Translations under genes and position numbers: made by a program
The notes under the pieces: model-generated
The model's input: the letters and a program-made list of their open reading frames with translations, nothing else
What the model was told of the DNA's origin: nothing
Databases searched by the model: none
Source: Bacillus mobilis
GTDB lineage: Bacteria; Bacillota; Bacilli; Bacillales; Bacillaceae_G
DNA: 64,000 bases
Reading direction: 5' to 3'
Assembly (NCBI RefSeq): GCF_001884045.1
Contig: NZ_MACF01000119.1
Location: forward strand, 372,001 to 436,000
Part shown: in pieces, positions 25,635 through 35,618 of the stretch
How positions within the stretch are numbered: the stretch's first letter is position 1
Layout: the number at the start of each line of letters is the position of its first letter

Positions 25635-25804
25635 ATAATAAAACAGCTCCTTATTTAATTTAACTTCTTTAAGCACACCTTCTCTTATTGAATAAAATTA
25701 ATTCGAAGCACTTAAGGAAAATTAATGTCTCCTTATCTGTTATTATTGTTTCACATAATTAATTATTTGTCCAATGAGATGCTCCCTAGGTTAAGTAATT
25801 TGTT

Positions 25805-25860
25805 AAAAATAAAAAGCTGAAGAAGGCGCTATATGAGTACCTTTTCAGCTTTTTATTTTA
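25805..25860 (-). terminator. Terminator of the aminotransferase gene
   Basis: AAAATAAAAAGCTGAA pairs with TTCAGCTTTTTATTTT across a 22-base loop, about 75 bases past the aminotransferase stop. Nothing else was found in the 302 bases between this gene and the MFS start. Confidence 0.75.
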
Positions 25861-25936
25861 ATTTGTAAATTTATTTTTTTCACCCTTATTTTCTTCCTAT
25901 TTGAATAGAAAATAAGGTACTTTTTCATTAAAGTTT

Positions 25937-27151
25937 TTAAACACTTGTAGCTGCTAAACTATGCATACAAGAGATAAACTCCTTAACAAATACATCAATT
26001 TCTTCTTTAGTAATTATATATGGAGGAAGTAAACGAATGATGTTCCCTTGTGTAACATCAACTAATATCCCATTCTCCATTAGCTCTACCTGTAAATTCT
26101 TTACGTTTTCATTTGTATCATTCAAACTAATTCCAAACATCATGCCAGCATGACGTACTTCACCAATATAATACGCATTTTCTTTCTGAATTTCTTGCAA
26201 TTTATCATTTAAATATAGTGACGTTTCATACGCTTCTTGCATTAAACCATCGTCAATCAATGTGTTTAATACTGTTAGCCCTAAAGCCGTTCCCATTGAT
26301 GAATGAGCGAATGTTGTGCCGTGATCTCCTGGTGCAAATACATCACATAACTTTTCACCTACAATGATTCCACCTAGCGGTATCCCGCCCCCTGCCCCTT
26401 TACCAATTTGAATAATATCTGGTGTAATATTAAAATTTTGATAAGCAAATAGTTTACCAGTTCTCCCCATACCACTTTGTACTTCATCAACGATAAGTAG
26501 TACATTATATTTCTCACATAAGTTTTGAACACCATGTAAATATTCACCTGATAAAGGATAAATACCCCCGCTTCCTAAAACCGGCTCTAGCATAATCGCA
26601 ATTGGATTTTCTTTAACAATTATTTCTTCTAATTGCTCTATATTCTCGCGCTCTACTTCATATACCGGAATCGATGTTTTAGGGAAATTTTGATATACAT
26701 TTTCTTGTCTCGTAAAATGAAGTGCTCCTAATGTTCGCCCGTGGAAACTATTTTTCAGCACTACAATTCCTTCACGCTCTTCACCCATATTAGCTCTATA
26801 TTTATCAATTAATTTCAACGTTGTTTCTGTTGCTTCCGTACCTGAGTTTGTAAAAAAGACCTTTCCGTTTTTTAAAGAGCAATCAACTAATTTCTTTGCA
26901 TATTCAATCGCAATTGGGTTTAAAAAATGAAACGGCAGATGCAACGACTTTGTAACTTGCTCCATTGTCCTTTGCACGATTTTCGGGTGATTGTATCCTA
27001 ATACGTTCACTCCGACACCAGAAAATAAATCTACATACTCTTTACCATCCACATCATAAAGCTTGCACCCTTCTCCTCTTTCTATTGCAACCTTCGTACG
27101 ACAATACGTAGGCATCATATATTCTTTATCTAATTGAAACCAATCCGACAT
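25937..27151 (-). CDS. Class III aminotransferase, acetylornithine-aminotransferase-like
   Basis: The 404-residue protein has the class III PLP fold: substrate-phosphate loop FFTNSGTEATETTLKLI near residue 100, NSFHGRTLGALHFT near 134, PLP Asp in LLIVDEVQSGMGRTGK near 220 and the Schiff-base Lys in IQIGKGAGGGIPLGG near 251. It most resembles ArgD (N-acetylornithine to the semialdehyde) but is isolated from any arginine operon, so it may act on ornithine, 4-aminobutyrate or another omega-amino acid. The ATG follows TAGGAGG. Confidence 0.85.
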   Translation of the reverse strand: MSDWFQLDKEYMMPTYCRTKVAIERGEGCKLYDVDGKEYVDLFSGVGVNVLGYNHPKIVQRTMEQVTKSLHLPFHFLNPIAIEYAKKLVDCSLKNGKVFFTNSGTEATETTLKLIDKYRANMGEEREGIVVLKNSFHGRTLGALHFTRQENVYQNFPKTSIPVYEVERENIEQLEEIIVKENPIAIMLEPVLGSGGIYPLSGEYLHGVQNLCEKYNVLLIVDEVQSGMGRTGKLFAYQNFNITPDIIQIGKGAGGGIPLGGIIVGEKLCDVFAPGDHGTTFAHSSMGTALGLTVLNTLIDDGLMQEAYETSLYLNDKLQEIQKENAYYIGEVRHAGMMFGISLNDTNENVKNLQVELMENGILVDVTQGNIIRLLPPYIITKEEIDVFVKEFISCMHSLAATSV

Positions 27152-27415
27152 TTTAAATTCCTCCTAGTTATTTTCCCTGTTTATTTATGTTCATTCTCTA
27201 TAAAGTCATGTTTAAATTCATTTTTAAGATTGTAATTTTAATCGTAATTTTCTTCTCGATATTCATTTTTCCATAATTTCTTCTATTTCAACAGGTCCAC
27301 TACATACGCGTTTTTTTCATCTAGCGGTCTGTTACTACTTTGCATGTCATACATAATCAAGGCTATGAAATCATATTTAGTAACAATGGACAAAAAAGAT
27401 TTGGAGGCTATATCG

Positions 27416-28795
27416 ATGGATGAAAACTATGATAAACAGGGGCAATCTTTACTAGGGAATGACTTTAATGAAGATAGTGAACGTAATGAACAAGCTACAC
27501 TTCACTCTCAAACAGTTGGTTCGCGTGGACCTGTTCTAGAGCAAGATAGTGTACTTCACGAGACGTTACAAGAATTTATTCACGAAAAAATTTTAGAAAG
27601 ACCTGTTCATGTAAAAGGATTTGGTGCGTTCGGTTATTTTCAAACGATCTATCCCATGTCTGAACATACTACACTAAGCTTTCTACAAAATTCTAATGAG
27701 AAAGTTCCTGTTATGGTGAGATTTTCATTAGCTGTTAGTACGAAAGGCACACCTGATACTTCTAGAAATGTACGCGGTTTTTCCACAAAGTTCTATACGA
27801 AAGAAGGTATTTTCGATCTTTTATGTAATCACATTCCTGTCTTTTCTGTTCGTGATCCGATGCGCTTCCCAGAAACGATTCAAGCGTTGTTACCTTCACC
27901 TATAAATAACTTACTAGACCCGAATAGATTTTGGAGCTTTGTCGCTAGAGCACCTGAATCCATTCATTTCGTTGTCCATTTATACTCTGATGCTGGTACG
28001 GCCAAAAGTCTGCGCCACATCCCAGGACATAGTGTAAATACATATGTTTGGAGAAATGCAGAAGGTAACCGAAAGTATGTAAAGTATCATTGGTACCCAT
28101 TTGAAGGTGTACAATTCATTACTAATGAGGAAGCGAATACACTGGCTGCTGAAAACCCTGATTATAGCGGGAAAGATTTATATGATGCAATTGCAAATGG
28201 TAAACCAGTGGAATACGGATTATATGTCCAGCTCATGGATCCGAAAGATGAAGGACATCTTTCTTATGACCCTTTAGATGATACAAAAGTATGGGATGAA
28301 AAGTCGTATCCTCTTATACCAGTAGGCAAAATGGTGTTAAATAAAAATCCTGAAAATTATATGGAACAAGTAGAAAAAGTCGCCTTCTCTCCTTCTAATT
28401 TACTAGACGGTGCAGAACTATCAGATGATAAAATGTTGCAAGGGCGAGCTAACATTTATAGTGATTCTCAAAGAAGAAGAATTGGACCTGAATTCCGCAA
28501 ATTAACGATTAACCAACAGCAAAATTGGACACCTGCTAATCAAATAACGAGCGGTGACAGAAGATACGTTGAAGGTAAACTTGAAAGAACTTCAATTTCG
28601 AAACAAGATGACTTTACGCAGCCTGGTGAATTTTATGCGAAGTTAAAACCGATTGAAAAAGAACATCTTGCTGAAAATTTAGCTGGTAATTTGAAAGTTA
28701 TCTCTGCTGATATTAGAAAGGTTGTTTTGGGGTATTTTCATAAAGTGTCTGCTGATTTGGTGAAGAGGATTGAAAGTGTGATGCAAAAGCTTTAA
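27416..28795 (+). CDS. katX: Monofunctional haem catalase, KatX-like
   Basis: The ATG at 27416 follows GGAGG, giving 459 residues of the small-subunit class. Catalytic His is at about 65 (RPVHVKGFGAFGYF), the distal Asn at about 138 (CNHIPVFSVRDPMRFP) and the haem-ligand Tyr at about 348 (NIYSDSQRRRIG). It dismutates hydrogen peroxide. The VHVKGFG and CNHIPVFSV variants, in place of the usual HAKGAG and NNTPVFF, make it an unusual branch like B. subtilis KatX, the spore catalase. It is monocistronic. No sigma-F or sigma-B promoter was identified with confidence. Confidence 0.88.
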   Translation: MDENYDKQGQSLLGNDFNEDSERNEQATLHSQTVGSRGPVLEQDSVLHETLQEFIHEKILERPVHVKGFGAFGYFQTIYPMSEHTTLSFLQNSNEKVPVMVRFSLAVSTKGTPDTSRNVRGFSTKFYTKEGIFDLLCNHIPVFSVRDPMRFPETIQALLPSPINNLLDPNRFWSFVARAPESIHFVVHLYSDAGTAKSLRHIPGHSVNTYVWRNAEGNRKYVKYHWYPFEGVQFITNEEANTLAAENPDYSGKDLYDAIANGKPVEYGLYVQLMDPKDEGHLSYDPLDDTKVWDEKSYPLIPVGKMVLNKNPENYMEQVEKVAFSPSNLLDGAELSDDKMLQGRANIYSDSQRRRIGPEFRKLTINQQQNWTPANQITSGDRRYVEGKLERTSISKQDDFTQPGEFYAKLKPIEKEHLAENLAGNLKVISADIRKVVLGYFHKVSADLVKRIESVMQKL

Positions 28796-28801
28796 GTATA
28801 T

Positions 28802-28841
28802 AAAAAAACGTCATTTTAAAAATAAAAAATGACGTTTTTTT
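28802..28841 (+). terminator. Terminator of the catalase gene
   Basis: AAAAAACGTCATTTT and its complement flank a short A-rich loop and end in seven T, 7 bases after the stop. Confidence 0.9.
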
Positions 28842-28918
28842 ATGGCAAAATCACTAGGAATTTCTACCACTCCATTTACAATTATTAACAAATCTTCCTC
28901 GCTTAAATTTCCGTTATT

Positions 28919-29446
28919 TCATTTTAGATTATGGTACTCATTTCTCTTTTTTATATAATCTTTTTCACATTGTAACGGCTTGAATTTCACTTTTTTCCCT
29001 TTCTTCTTTTTCGTTTCTATAACGATCCATTCCCCTTTTTCAACATCTAGATTTAAGTGTTTCATTACATTGATATTATCTTTTTCTTTATAAAGTAAAA
29101 ATGCTTCTTGCAATGCCACAAATAAACTAGGCTGCTCTCTAAATCCACCACTATCATAAATTTTAGTTAGCGAATTATAATAAGAATCATTTTCTCTTCC
29201 GCCATACATTAAATGTGCAGCATCCAGGTCTCTTTGGCTAACTTCCCAAAAACTGTGTTCATCTATATTTAAATCAAACGTAGATTGAATGTCCTTCATA
29301 ATGTTCTTCACATACTTTTCATCTCGAATTTTCCTTTTTTCAAGACAATCCGAAGATAACTCTGGTGCATCCGTTTGAGAATGTACTACTTGCTGAATAG
29401 ATACACATAATACAAATACGCCTAAAATGTACAATATTTTTTTCAT
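28919..29446 (-). CDS. Exported protein of unknown function
   Basis: The 175-residue protein has a Sec signal peptide (MKKILYILGVFVLCVS, cleavage near VHS-Q at about 23), then a polar, partly helical region with only two cysteines (near residues 34 and 159) that could form a disulphide. The C-terminal third is very lysine-rich (TKKKKGKKVKFKPLQCEKDY). I do not recognise the family. Antisense and convergent neighbours give no functional hint. The ATG follows AGGTGAAA. Confidence 0.65.
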   Translation of the reverse strand: MKKILYILGVFVLCVSIQQVVHSQTDAPELSSDCLEKRKIRDEKYVKNIMKDIQSTFDLNIDEHSFWEVSQRDLDAAHLMYGGRENDSYYNSLTKIYDSGGFREQPSLFVALQEAFLLYKEKDNINVMKHLNLDVEKGEWIVIETKKKKGKKVKFKPLQCEKDYIKKRNEYHNLK

Positions 29447-29517
29447 ACTTACGTTTCACCTCAAATAATTTAGATACTATATTATTTGAGACTCACAATA
29501 TTCTTATGCTAACAATG

Positions 29518-29555
29518 TGAAAGGCCCTATAAATTGGACTTTTATAGGGCCTTTC
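29518..29555 (-). terminator. Terminator of the deaminase-like gene
   Basis: GAAAGGCCCTATAAA pairs perfectly with its complement across an 8-base loop, immediately after the stop codon at 29559. Confidence 0.9.
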
Positions 29556-29558
29556 ATA

Positions 29559-31313
29559 TTAACATTGTCTTATCAAATTCACCGGTGAAGCCACTACCTT
29601 ACTATTTTTCACATCATATAGCCCTATAGGCGTTACCCGTATAAAAGGCAAGTGCGTCGCAGAAAAGAATAAAATGGTAAATGCCGGATCGTCATACACG
29701 TAGCCACGCTCTTGCAATAATTTCACCATCTGTTTCTCTTCCTGTATTAATTCACTCATTTTTAACTTAGACATAATCCCGAGCAATGGTAATGCGATTT
29801 CGTGTAATACTTCATTCTTTTCAGCTATTACCATTCCCCCGCCAAGCTCTTTTACTCTATGAAAAGCTATAAGCATATCTTCTTTACTCTTCCCAATAAG
29901 AATGATGTCGCCGGTACCAGAATAAGAGCTAGCTAGCCCACCAAGTTCTTTTGCAAAACCTTTCACAACTGTATTCACTCGCCACGCACCGTCACGAGCA
30001 ATCATCATTAGAAAACACTCATCATGATCTAGTGAAAGTTCATCACGGTTTAAATCAATTTCAGTCGTGTATGGTTTTGTTATAACATTATTCAATAATT
30101 GTATACCCATTTTATGCGGGAAAATCATATCTTCTTTTTCTATGGACCAGTCTAATAATAATGGAGTTACTTTGAATTTACTCCAGTCTATTTGTACTGA
30201 TTCATTTTTATTTACTCCGTCGCGCTTCACCCATTTCCCCTTTGCAATTACACTTATTGGAACCGGGTTTTCTTTACTTTCTAAAATATTTATATTAGCA
30301 ATTCTACCAGTCGCAATTGAACCATGTAGATGCTCCATATTATAATAACGGGCGATATTATAGCTTGCCATATGATAAGCATCTATAACTGGCACTCCTT
30401 GTTTTATCGCGGTAGATATCATTACGTTTGTCATTCCATTTTCATAAAATGAAGGATGTGAGCCGTCTGTAGTAAGAATGAATCTATCAAACTGTTTTAC
30501 TCCTAGTTCCAACAATTCTTTCAATAACACTTCTAAATCTGGGCGGATTGAAGAATTTCTTAAGGAAACCGTGTAACCTTGCATAAGACGAGCGAAAGCT
30601 TCCTGCCCTGTCATCGCCTCATGATCACAATCTGTACCTAACAGTTTTAACTTTGCTAAAGTCGTTTCAGATGCACCTGGAAAATGTCCTTCTACTTTTT
30701 TATGTAATCGTTTCGTTTCCTGCACCCAATGTAACATTTCATCATCGCCATGTAATAACTTTGGCCACGCTGTTAGCTCACCGCCTTGAAGAACTGCTTT
30801 ATGCTTTAGCCACTCTATTATTTCTTCACGATTAAATAAAGATTCCCCGTTTTGCAATTCAGTCTGTCCATCAAAACGACACCACCAATACATACTTGCT
30901 GAAATCTTTTCAAATTCATCTAATAAACGAAATGCTTCTTCACGTTGTAATGTGAAAAATAAAGTTAAATTATCATTAATAAAAGTCGCCGTCCCAAACT
31001 GCATCGCATAATTTGCTAACGTTTCAGGATTATATAATTGATATGGATGTGCATGTGGTTCTATGTAGCCAGGAACTACATACTTTTCATCACAATCAAT
31101 GACTTCGCATTCTTGTAGTTGCGCTGGTAGTTTTTCTCCTACATAAATAATGCGATCATCATAGATCCAAATATTTGCTTGTACCCACTCGCGCATATAG
31201 GAATTTAAATACGTTGCATTCTTCAATAAAATGTGCGGACTTCTTTTACCATCTATTACTTCAACATGTTCTCTTAATTGCTTGTTACTCCATCTAAACT
31301 GATTTTCTCCCAA
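29559..31313 (-). CDS. yerA: Adenine-deaminase-like amidohydrolase (YerA type)
   Basis: A TTG start at 31313 follows TGGAGTG and gives 584 residues. Composite amidohydrolase features are an N-terminal beta domain with YVVPGYIEPHAHPYQLYNP near residue 80 (metal His pair), a GHFPGASE segment near 208, LTTDGSHPS near 273, and a C-terminal domain with IARDGAWRVNTVVKGFAKE. It is the YerA branch of the adenine deaminase family, whose members are uncharacterised. Classical Ade has DxHVHIES where this has EPHAHPYQ, so the substrate may not be adenine. Confidence 0.82.
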   Translation of the reverse strand: MGENQFRWSNKQLREHVEVIDGKRSPHILLKNATYLNSYMREWVQANIWIYDDRIIYVGEKLPAQLQECEVIDCDEKYVVPGYIEPHAHPYQLYNPETLANYAMQFGTATFINDNLTLFFTLQREEAFRLLDEFEKISASMYWWCRFDGQTELQNGESLFNREEIIEWLKHKAVLQGGELTAWPKLLHGDDEMLHWVQETKRLHKKVEGHFPGASETTLAKLKLLGTDCDHEAMTGQEAFARLMQGYTVSLRNSSIRPDLEVLLKELLELGVKQFDRFILTTDGSHPSFYENGMTNVMISTAIKQGVPVIDAYHMASYNIARYYNMEHLHGSIATGRIANINILESKENPVPISVIAKGKWVKRDGVNKNESVQIDWSKFKVTPLLLDWSIEKEDMIFPHKMGIQLLNNVITKPYTTEIDLNRDELSLDHDECFLMMIARDGAWRVNTVVKGFAKELGGLASSYSGTGDIILIGKSKEDMLIAFHRVKELGGGMVIAEKNEVLHEIALPLLGIMSKLKMSELIQEEKQMVKLLQERGYVYDDPAFTILFFSATHLPFIRVTPIGLYDVKNSKVVASPVNLIRQC

Positions 31314-31484
31314 TGAATTTCACTCCACATCAATTTACTTTTATTTATTAAAATAAAAACAATTAACTAACTAAAGTATTCTCCATTCATAACTCCCCTG
31401 TATAACCCCTCTACCCTTCATTATATGGAACAATTGCAAAAATAACAATTTTCAAAATTCAAAACATACTTCTTTGATTCTCAA

Positions 31485-31521
31485 TAAAAAAGGATGTCGT
31501 GTAACTGACATCCTTTTTTAT
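31485..31521 (-). terminator. Terminator downstream of the serine hydrolase gene
   Basis: AAAAAAGGATGTC pairs with GACATCCTTTTTT across 8 bases, about 80 bases past the hydrolase stop. Confidence 0.85.
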
Positions 31522-31599
31522 TGTTGAATTACTCTTGATGTTCTACTATGAATGTTAATACTGTCCTTTAAAGCAGGATTCCATTCACATTCTTTCCAT

Positions 31600-32766
31600 C
31601 TATTTCTGAAATTCAACTTGCATCATTTTATCAAACTGTGTAAGAATATCAACCGGACCTAAAGAATTAACATTGACAGCAAATGTATGCTTGCCTCCCA
31701 TTACTCCGCCTGCAAAAGTCATAAACCCAGGAATTGATCCTCCGTGACCCCATACTGAGACACCATTTGGAAGTTTAGTCTCATAGATTCCAAGACCATA
31801 TCCATCACCAACCCCTTTTCCTTCTACAGGAACTGTAGTAAGCATTTCTTTTAGCTCGCGTTCCTTCAATAACTTACCACCGAGTAAAGATGAAAAGAAC
31901 TTATTTAAATCGTCTGCATCTGAAATCATATCTCCCGCTGAATTAGCTAAACTCGGATTATAATACGTCATGTCTTTCAATTCACTTGTTTCGTCAATTT
32001 TCATATACCCTCGAGCATGATTCTTACCTGGAATAACGGGTGAATTCCCTGGTAAAAACGTATTTGATAGATCCAAAGGTTCAATAATGCGCTTTTCGAT
32101 TTCTTCTGCGTAACTATTACCCGTTATTTTTTCAATAAGCATTCCTAGTATTACGTATCCTGTGTTTGAATACGACCAACCTTTACCTGGCGAAAAATCT
32201 GGGGGTAGAGCAAGTCCTATCTTTACTATTTCTTCTGCTGTATACGTTTTTTTCGAATTCATAATATCAGCGTCTTTTGACTTTAAATAATTAGCTATAC
32301 CACTCGTATGATTCAAAAGTTGACGTATCGTAATTTGATTGCCATCATAACCATTTCCTTGAATGAGGCCGGGCAGCCACTTTTCAATCGAATCGTCAAG
32401 CTGCACACGATTTTCTCCTACTAATTGAAGAACAGTCGTAGCAGTAAAAGTCTTCGTCACACTTCCAATCCGAAAACGATAATCCGATTTCATTGGTTTC
32501 TTACTATTTAAATCCGCCAAACCAGCATTATAACTACTAATTTTCCCGTTATTATACGTCTTAGCTAATACCCCTGGCGCTCCAACTTGGATTGTTTCCT
32601 GCATGACTTGTTTCCAACCATTCCGATTCTTTTGGTCATGTGCTTCTGATGAATTAGAAATATTTTGAATAGACTCTGCTTTCACAGTAAAACCGGGTGT
32701 GAATAAAGTAGTACCCGCTAATAAAACTGCCAAACTCGCTAACTTAATGGAATAACATTTTTTCAT
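31600..32766 (-). CDS. Exported class-C-type serine hydrolase (DD-carboxypeptidase/beta-lactamase fold)
   Basis: The 388-residue protein has a signal peptide (about 1-30). The three active-site motifs of the penicillin-recognising fold are GSVTKTFTA (SxxK) near residue 98, GWSYSNTGYVILG (YxN) near 198 and WGHGGSIPGF (HxG in place of KTG) near 341. The HGG third motif is typical of D-aminopeptidase and EstB-like or Streptomyces R61-like enzymes, so it may be a D,D-peptidase or esterase and not a true beta-lactamase. It should act outside the membrane. Confidence 0.88.
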   Translation of the reverse strand: MKKCYSIKLASLAVLLAGTTLFTPGFTVKAESIQNISNSSEAHDQKNRNGWKQVMQETIQVGAPGVLAKTYNNGKISSYNAGLADLNSKKPMKSDYRFRIGSVTKTFTATTVLQLVGENRVQLDDSIEKWLPGLIQGNGYDGNQITIRQLLNHTSGIANYLKSKDADIMNSKKTYTAEEIVKIGLALPPDFSPGKGWSYSNTGYVILGMLIEKITGNSYAEEIEKRIIEPLDLSNTFLPGNSPVIPGKNHARGYMKIDETSELKDMTYYNPSLANSAGDMISDADDLNKFFSSLLGGKLLKERELKEMLTTVPVEGKGVGDGYGLGIYETKLPNGVSVWGHGGSIPGFMTFAGGVMGGKHTFAVNVNSLGPVDILTQFDKMMQVEFQK

Positions 32767-32914
32767 AAGGCTTTCTCTCCTCTATTCATATCGTATTGAT
32801 TCAAGCTATACTTTCATCCTAAATGATAAAACTCTCTTTTTTCTTATCCATTCCTTACGAAATACTTACTTTCAAAATTAGACGCCTAGATGAGAAAAAG
32901 TAATGTATGAAAAT

Positions 32915-32955
32915 AAAAAAAGAACGTGTTTTCAATTTATGAAAACTCGTTCTTT
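32915..32955 (-). terminator. Terminator of the 168-residue membrane-protein gene
   Basis: AAAAGAACGTGTTTTC pairs (one mismatch) with GAAAACTCGTTCTTTT across a 7-base loop, 44 bases past the stop. Confidence 0.8.
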
Positions 32956-32998
32956 TACATATTTAAAACCCTATATCAACTTTTTAGTTCATTTACTT

Positions 32999-33505
32999 TT
33001 ACCATCCTGCACTAGCGTTCATGCCATTCCCGATAATAGTAAGTATTAATGGCCACAGCACTGGTGCTAACGTAAGAAATAGATTAAGCAGTATAAGTAT
33101 TCTATATCTCCCAGGAATATTATAATTTTTACGATTAACAAATAATACAAAAACTAATAATATTATGGTCGTTACAAATAAAAGTAACACTAACAACCAA
33201 TACCAAACCATTAAACTGAGACTCCATGGCTGTAATAGCTCGTGTACAATACCAAAGGTGATTCCCAATACTGCAAAACTAAAGGTAGTAACTGTTGCTT
33301 TGATAAACAATTTACTCCATTTTTTATCGTATGTATACTTACAATATAAATCTATTAACGTGTATAAAGATAAAAAGGCCATGAATACACCTACCCAAGA
33401 CAATAACCAGTCTCCGCCTCCTCTAACTAACATAAACAGAAACCAACACATCCCTGCTGCAGAAAAAATAAAGGAAAGGAGTATGTTTTTCAATACAGGT
33501 TTCAT
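32999..33505 (-). CDS. Polytopic membrane protein of unknown function
   Basis: The 168-residue protein is mostly hydrophobic, with five predicted membrane helices (about 8-28, 33-53, 68-90, 98-122, 135-160) and short basic loops such as NRKNYNIPGRYR. No catalytic motif or family signature is recognised. It is monocistronic between the serine hydrolase and the decayed MoxR operon. The ATG follows AAGGGTGTG. Confidence 0.6.
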   Translation of the reverse strand: MKPVLKNILLSFIFSAAGMCWFLFMLVRGGGDWLLSWVGVFMAFLSLYTLIDLYCKYTYDKKWSKLFIKATVTTFSFAVLGITFGIVHELLQPWSLSLMVWYWLLVLLLFVTTIILLVFVLFVNRKNYNIPGRYRILILLNLFLTLAPVLWPLILTIIGNGMNASAGW

Positions 33506-33711
33506 TCTATTTTCACACCCTTATAAAAATTTAAAAATAAATTATAATTTTTTATTTACATGCTACCCGTAATCAATTCATCTCTTTTTCATTCTATACT
33601 GATGAAGCGAAGATAAACTCATAAAAAATGTAACGAGCAATACTCTACTAAGGCAACTTTTTTCCATTGGTAGAGATATAAAAAAGTAAGTATACATTAC
33701 CATGTAATTAA

Positions 33712-33758
33712 ATATAAGTAAATGAAATTAATTTACAGTTAATTTCATTTACTTATAT
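33712..33758. repeat. Perfect 20-base inverted repeat
   Basis: ATATAAGTAAATGAAATTAA and its exact complement are separated by 7 bases, 5 bases downstream of the ancestral stop of the decayed DUF4129 gene. The stem is AT-only apart from two G-C pairs and lacks a clear T tail, so it may be a weak terminator or another structured element. Confidence 0.7.
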
Positions 33759-33763
33759 TAATG

Positions 33764-34492
33764 TCACGCTTTCCCGTCTCGCTCTATCCATCGTACAGTC
33801 TTCTCTACATCTAACTCCGTATACGTCTTTTCTCCATAACGGACAGACTCATATATCGGAATAATATCTCGCGTTCTACAAATTCTACTTAACCATTGTT
33901 GCATCGTTTCATATGACCTTCTCTGTTAGTGAAATGGTAAAGTTCTTTCCCATTCCACTAACGTTTTCCTTATCGTATCTTTAGGTATCGGCTGTTCAAA
34001 CTGATGTATCACTTGCTTGTTCTTTTCGGTTTTATCCGTATTTTCTTTTGTTATCGATTGTTTATCCTGTTCTATTTCTAATTTCGTTACCTTTCTCCTC
34101 ATTAATTTATAAAAAGCATAGAGAATGACCACTGCAATAATTACATAAAAAACGACACTAATCCATGCATTTGAAAGAACAGAAAACACATCAGTCCATG
34201 AATTTTTTCGTACAAAAAGTGGAATTTTCCTATCTATTTTTGTTCTTGTATCTACAACTCCTGTTTCTTCATCTATAATTCTTTCAGGTTCATCAAACTG
34301 TTCGTCTAAACTAGTAAAATCATAATTTCTTTCCGATATTGTCTCCGTCTTACTAGAAAAAAGCCCTTTTACTATGTCTTGTACATGCACAACACCTTGT
34401 GATAACGTTATCGCACTAACCGTAAAGAAAAGTATCATGAAAACTCTAATACTCCAAATCTTCACCTCCATATGTCGCTCTTTATTAGCCAT
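33764..34492 (-). pseudogene. DUF4129-domain membrane protein, interrupted by an in-frame stop
   Basis: The frame from ATG 34492 (AAGGGG upstream) reads 188 codons to TAA at 33928-33926, then continues in the same frame for 53 codons to TGA at 33764. The part after the stop contains SYETMQQWLSRICRTRDI and a YESVRYGEKTYTELD segment, aligning with EAWLDRI and the AYNTVRYSNGE region of the intact paralogue at 23011-24120. The N-terminus has a signal-like helix and a second membrane helix near 120. One nonsense mutation in the conserved domain is the simplest reading. Confidence 0.85.
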
Positions 34493-34507
34493 AACATAAA
34501 CCCCTTC

Positions 34508-35618
34508 TTATTCTTTAATTACGACCCATTTATTCGTTCTACTGTATTTCTTTGGGGAAGTACCAAGAATTAAAGGAACTGCATCCAATTCTTTTCGCCG
34601 AAAGCCTGCTGTGTAAAAATAAGTAGACGATACAGGAGTATCTTGGTCCGATATTGAGGCAAGTACTTTTAATACATTTTGCAAATGTTTTCGGTTATGA
34701 CCGTTCTTTATATGTAGCAAACCGTTATCTTTTACGCTATTGATCCATACTTCAAATGAGCAGTTTTGTATGAGCAATTGTTTACATATGCCTGCCGTTA
34801 ATTCAATTAGTTCCTCTGTATCATTTCGCAAAGAAATGCCACTTTTATTTTGCAAGTTGAGATATATCGCATATTTATCGGATTGTGTTCGCTCGTACTT
34901 TTTCGCAGTTATCCCCCCCTGTTTTCGCTGTCGCACTCCAGTGGATGGAACGAAAATCTTCATTTTCATACGACTTCACTCCCATTACTTTCGTTTCATC
35001 ATATAAGGGTGATGACATCGCTTTTCGAAATCCTCGTGACCATTCTTGTAATTCAGGAACTTGCATTTTCGGAACAGCTGGTAAAACTAAATAGGACGGC
35101 GTTTCAACTTGTTTATATGTTATATGGTTCGTTATGAATCCAAAGGGATCAATAATGAAAATTTCTACTTCTTCCCATTTCGCAATTCCTCTTTTTACAG
35201 CTACAGCTTGCAAATCAAATGAAACTGACTCTCTTCCTTGTAAATGTAAATTCATATAATAATTTGAACCTGTATTCGTATTTTTGTTTATTTCATCATG
35301 ATTCCAAGTTAGCTTGTTTTCACATTTAAATCGAAATACGATATTGAAAATAGGAAATATCGACTTATTTGAAATTTTCATTTTGCACATCTTCGTTTCA
35401 CCTATAAAAACGTTTGAATTTCCTTGGCTATATTCCCATTCAACACGAGATACTTTACGTATGTATACATGCATCGCACCTATTAAAATTACATACAAAA
35501 ATACGAGAGATAAAAACAGTAGATTACTTGAAAATACACATAAAATAATGGCTACAACTGACATAACTCCCATTACGAAAGGCTCCGCTAATGGTGTATA
35601 CACAAGCTGTTGATTCAT
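34508..35618 (-). pseudogene. DUF58 domain protein, frameshifted in a G7 run
   Basis: The reading frame from 35618 encodes an N-terminal membrane pair and the DUF58 motif FRSIHWSATAKTGG, then leaves frame. A second frame (ending at 34508) resumes as ITAKKYERTQSDKYAIYLN, matching the paralogue at 21873-23039. The switch lies at a run of seven C on the plus strand (34913-34919); six would restore one protein of about 370 residues. It could be a true mutation, phase variation or a sequencing error. The start overlaps the MoxR stop by four bases. Confidence 0.88.

Noticed and set aside
25678-25800. Possible extension of the MFS transporter start to 25676
   Set aside because: The extra 14 residues lie over the AAGGAG ribosome site, so the ATG at 25634 is preferred.
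31600-32766. Calling the serine hydrolase a beta-lactamase
   Set aside because: The third motif is HGG instead of KTG, which fits DD-peptidase or esterase relatives at least as well.
33165-33572. 135-codon plus-strand open frame
   Set aside because: Antisense to the 168-residue membrane-protein gene; composition is that of a shadow frame.
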